Shown: positions 60,275-64,000 of the stretch, piece by piece | How the letters are laid out: the number at the start of each line of letters is the position of its first letter | Numbering within the stretch: position 1 is the first letter of the stretch | From: Argyresthia goedartella | Taxonomy: Eukaryota > Arthropoda > Insecta > Lepidoptera > Argyresthiidae | Direction: 5' to 3' | Length of the DNA stretch: 64,000 nucleotides | NCBI GenBank assembly: GCA_949825045.1 | Contig: OX463815.1 | Location: 33,595,356-33,659,355 of the forward strand | Translations under genes and position numbers: made by a program | Notes under the pieces: model-generated | Seen by the model: only the letters and a program-made list of their open reading frames with translations | What the model was told of the DNA's origin: nothing | The model's database searches: none

Positions 60275-62128
60275 TCAATCTCCCACACGCATAATGTTGT
60301 TCTCGTCCATGTAAGGGTTAAGTTTATTGATGTTGCTTTTTGAAGGTAAAGGTTTATTGTTCTGAAGTAGCTTGTAGTCGACCTCAAATTCCTTTTCCTG
60401 CACGTATTTAATTATCAGTTCATTCGCTTTGGTCAATTCGTTTGTTGTTATGTGAGGTATTTGTTGACTTGCAGTAGATTGCGTTTTTGTGACGAAGCGC
60501 AAAATCCAGGCAATGACTCGGCGAACTCGGGTCAAATTACTGTTATTCACCAGTAATGTTTCTATAAAATGCTCGGGTTTTTTATTGATAGTTTTTATGT
60601 TGCTGTTATGTTTCTCGCTTTCTTTGCTTTCTGTTAAGTTTGTATAGAGGCATTGTTGAGACGATGTTGATGTTTCTTGTAGGGTATATTCGGGGTCCTT
60701 TAGGAACTCTGGGCCCTGCCACCAAAGGCTAAAGTTGAGTAGTTTACTTGGTTGTAAACCTCTGGATGCACAATCAGCTGGGTTGAGCTCCGATTTCACG
60801 TATTGCCAAGTGTTAGCTGGCAATATAAGTTTTATTTTATTGACTCTGTTTGCTACGTAGGTTTCCCACCGCGATGATTCACCTTGTATCCATGCTAGCA
60901 CCACTTGTGAGTCGCACCACGCTCGTTTGATTATGTTGTAGCCGGCGAGAGCTGTTTGAACTTTTTTCATTACTTCCGCTAACAGGAGAGCGCCACATAG
61001 TTCCATTCTTGGTAGGCTTATTTTCTGTGATATTGGCGCCACACGAGTTCTTGCGATCAGTAGGGTTAAAACAAACTCTCCGTGTTTATTTAGGACTCGG
61101 CTGTAGACAACGCAGGAGTATGCTTTTTCACTTGCGTCGCTAAATCCCAATAGCTCGATGTTGTTATTTAATCCGGCAATCCATCTGGGAATTCGCATTT
61201 CCGGAATGATTGGTATTTCACCTTTCAGTTTAAGCCATTCTGTTTTAACCTCCTTTGGTACCTCTTCATCCCATCTCAGGTTACTTATCCATAGTTTTTG
61301 AAAGATAAGCTTGGCAGTTAGTGTAACGGGAGATAGCCAGCCCAACGGGTCATAAAGTTTGGAAATCTCTGATAGGAGTGTTCGTTTTGTTAGTTTTGAG
61401 GTTTGTTGGAGTGGCCAGTTAAACTTGAATGTATCCGCTTCCGGGTTCCAGGTTAGACCAAGGGTTTTCTGTGATTCTTCGTATTTAAATTCAAAGTTGT
61501 TTTTTGTCGAAATTTGCTCTTCAGTTAGTTCCTCTAGCAGAGCAGGGTGATTTCCGCTCCACTTTCTTAGGTTCATGTCGCCTCTTTGTAGCAACATGAT
61601 GAGTGATTTTTGTAGCTTTTTAGCTTCTTCCAGAGACGAATGACCGCTGATCAGGTCGTCCATGTAGAACTCTTGAGTCAAGGTCACTGCTGCACCTGGA
61701 TATGGTACCTTGTCTCCATCATCACTAGCTAATTGTTTCAAAGTTCTCATCGCCAGCCATGGAGCACACTTAGTACCGTAGGTTAAAGTTTGTAATTTGT
61801 ATTCTTGCATGTTTTCTGTTGGTGAGGCTCTCCAGATGATTTTCGTCAGGTCTCGTTGTTCTTCCTGAATCCAGAGGCAACGGTACATTTTTTCAATGTC
61901 CGCTGTGAAGGCATAGCGGTAAGTTCTCCACTTCAAAATCAATGCTTGAATGTCTTTTTGTAGGTTCGGACCCTTCTCTAGCAGGCTATTGAGGCTGTAG
62001 CCGCTAGATGTCTTGTGAGATGCGTTAAACACTGTTCGAAGTTTGGTTGTAGTTGAACTTTCTCTCAACACTCCATGATGTGGGAGAAAACACTGAAGAG
62101 CTGATGTTGTGGTCTGTGATGGCGCCAT
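60275..62128 (-). pseudogene. BEL/Pao reverse transcriptase and RNase H
   Basis: It has RTVFNASHKTSSGYSLN (RT block), YMDDLISG (catalytic YxDD) near 61665, and RNase H region ELLGFSDASEKAYSCVVY. The same frame links it to the protease ORF upstream and the integrase ORF downstream, each separated by a single stop codon (TAA at 62135, TGA at 60275). Confidence 0.88.
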
Positions 62129-62134
62129 GTGACC

Positions 62135-63205
62135 TTAATCTTCGTATTCTTTCATGAAATCTCGATACATGGTCGCTAGTTGTTGTTTTCTCTCCAGTCT
62201 CTTTTCAAGTTGAAGAAATTGCGAGATGGCTATGTTTTTTGAATTGCCAAGTTTTCTCTCAAAATCCGAACATAAGGGCATCTGAACAATGTATTGTCCT
62301 TGAGAATTACGCTGAACAGTCTTCTTGTAAAACTCTTCACATTGCTCTTCCCTTGGCTTATCCGGTTGCTGCTGGGAGATGTCTTCGGTTTCCCAAAAGC
62401 GTGTTAGTTCTTGTAGGTCAATCAAAGTTACATTACAGCAGTATGATTTAGTTATGCTGCCACATAATATCCACCCCAACTGCGTTTGTTGTGCAATAGG
62501 GGCTGATTGATTGCCTTTCAGTAAGCCGTCCAGAATTATTTCAGCGTACACTCCTGCCCCAAGTAAGAAATCTATGTTTTGAGAGATGTTATACTCCGGA
62601 TCGGCGAGTTTTAAGTTGCTTAAATGAGGCCAGTTAGCCTTGGGGAATGACACGTTCGGTAAGTTGTTAGTTACTTTTTTCATAATCAGCGCTTGAGTTT
62701 CAAACGTGTAATCCGAGTTAATTGATTTACAGTTTATTTGAAGCCTTCCTTTGCATTCCCCTGAAGATGATCCAATTCCATTGACGCTAGCATTAAATTT
62801 CTTTCGGGGTAGTTTTAGAAGATGAACCGCCCTTTCCGAGATCAGGTTTACTTGTGCTCCTTGATCCAGAAGTCCGCGAAGATTTTGGTAAGTTCCGTCA
62901 ATAGATTTAATATTCAATTGAACTGTTGTTAATAAAATCTCTTTATCGTTAGTTGGTGCGTGATTTGAAGTATTTGCTTGACCCGAATTGGATGATTGCT
63001 GAGTTGAGATGTTTATGTTTGCAGTTGTTTTCTTTGCGTAATGAAGCATCGTATGATGTTTCAAATTGCACTCTTTGCATGTTTTCGCTGATTTGCAAGC
63101 ATCCGAGCCGTGGCTAAAAAGACAGTTTTTGCATAAACGAAGTTTCGCAATTGTGCCGTTTCTTTTCGCTGTATCCATGTCGACGAACTTCGGACATTGC
63201 ATCAA
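62135..63205 (-). pseudogene. BEL/Pao nucleocapsid zinc knuckle and protease
   Basis: It has Cys/His knuckles (CKNCLFSHGSDAC, CKECNLKHH) then an aspartic-protease motif, LLDQGAQVNLI, where the expected Asp is followed by Gln rather than Ser/Thr, as in many BEL/Pao proteins. It is frame-shifted relative to gag. Confidence 0.82.
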
Positions 63206-64000
63206 AACATGATTTTCGTTGCATAAAGGACATTGTCCATAAGTTGTATGACAGATTTTGTTAAATGTTGGTTTGTAGTCAAAATGTTTTTTTTCTTGAG
63301 TTTGTTTATTCGATGGATGGATGGATGGATGGAGAAGGGCTTCGTTGAGTTTTCTTTTCTTGTGCTTTTCTTTGCTTCAAAGGCGAGAAATGCTCCCTCC
63401 AAATATTTTAAAAATTCTTCAAGTTTCGGAATCGCTCGTTGATCAACCCGAGTCTTCACATAGTCCTCATAGGAAGTTGCGTCCAGTTTTTGCGACATCA
63501 AATACACAATGATGGGGTCCCATGTTTGTACGTCTAGGCCGATATTCACGAAACCGTTGACAGCTTCGTTTATGACGTCATGCATCTTTTTTAAGTTGAA
63601 CGCGTCGCGTTGTTGTATGTTGGGCAAATGCATTATGGTGTTCATGAAGGTCACAAATTGCAGATGACGATTGTCGTATCTTTGCACTAAAAGTACCCAG
63701 CATGAATCGTAGTTATCCGCGCTGATCGATAGGTGTTGAACAATCCTCTCAGCTTCACCATGAAGTTTCGTCTTTAGATGCTGCATCTTTTGCGCCTTGT
63801 TTATAGTGGGGTTGTTGTGGATTATTTCCGTAAATAGATCTTTAAAAGAAATCCACTGTCTGTAGTCTCCTTTAAATTCCGGTATGTCGACTCGCGGCGC
63901 AGAGTGCTGATAGTGCATTGTTGAATGTAGTTTGTTTTTTAGTTGTTTGCGTAATTGTTCATAATCCTGTTCGCCTTTCAGGAAAAGACAGTTGTATGCC
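63202..64000 (-). pseudogene. BEL/Pao gag (N-terminus outside window)
   Basis: The frame is open past the ATG at 63918 to the window end, so the protein starts beyond it. [20 protein letters not shown] and GEAERIVQHL are BEL/Pao gag hallmarks, homologous to the fragment at 54321-55096. A frameshift near 63205 breaks it from the zinc knuckles. A 'gatg' microsatellite is at about 63312-63332. Confidence 0.8.

Larger units (their letters stand above)
57064..64000 (-). mobile_element. BEL/Pao LTR retrotransposon with envelope gene (5' end outside)
   Basis: Reading leftward: gag (64000-63202), zinc-knuckle/protease (63205-62135), reverse transcriptase/RNase H (62128-60275), integrase running into env (60247-58427), env remainder (58401-57442) and tail (57417-57064). 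Inserted in a RhoGAP intron, same strand. Breaks: one frameshift near 63205, in-frame stops at 62135 and 60275, a frameshift near 58430 and a stop at 57442. Confidence 0.88.

Overview
The window reads as a nuclear contig from an insect, almost certainly a moth or butterfly. It is AT-rich, has spliced genes with short exons, and carries tRNA-derived SINEs that share a segment around 'catcgtgaggaaacc', several mariner-type transposons, non-LTR fragments and a BEL/Pao retrovirus-like element. No bacterial operons, rRNA genes, free-standing tRNA genes or CRISPR arrays were seen.

Layout. 1-8205: the right part of an endogenous Polinton/Maverick (adintovirus-like) element. On + it has a core/pVI-like protein, an adenain-like protease, a minor capsid-like protein, a major capsid-like protein and a 162-aa conserved-looking protein. 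On - it has a small gene with a probable 81-nt in-frame intron and a complete protein-primed family B DNA polymerase. 8471-9829: the 3' exons of a host gene (-) for a basic/acidic nuclear-type protein, with tandemly duplicated exons. 9830-35500: repeat-rich DNA with no convincing host gene. It holds SINEs, MITE-like elements, minisatellites, decayed mariner, Tc1-like and non-LTR copies, and one apparently intact 1308-bp DD37D (maT-type) mariner at 23389-24696.

35523-56609: a host gene on - that I identify as the insect RhoGAP100F/Syd-1 (SYDE) synaptic RhoGAP. Eleven exons join with consistent reading phase into about 715 C-terminal residues: a short conserved linker, a C2 domain, a RhoGAP domain and a Ser/Pro/Arg-rich tail. 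Its introns hold two mariners, RTE-type 3' ends, SINEs and a BEL/Pao element with an F-type envelope gene, which fills 57064 to the window end.

Most unusual feature: in four of the ten complete introns of the RhoGAP gene, the 3' part of the upstream exon, its 5' splice site and the first intron bases have been copied downstream into the intron, from one copy to fifteen. Two arrays have acceptor-like CAG at the unit joints, so each unit looks like a miniature exon. The host gene at 8471-9829 shows the related but coding version, with exon plus intron duplicated as a 165-bp unit. I know of no described system matching the non-coding arrays; their effect, if any, on splicing is inference.
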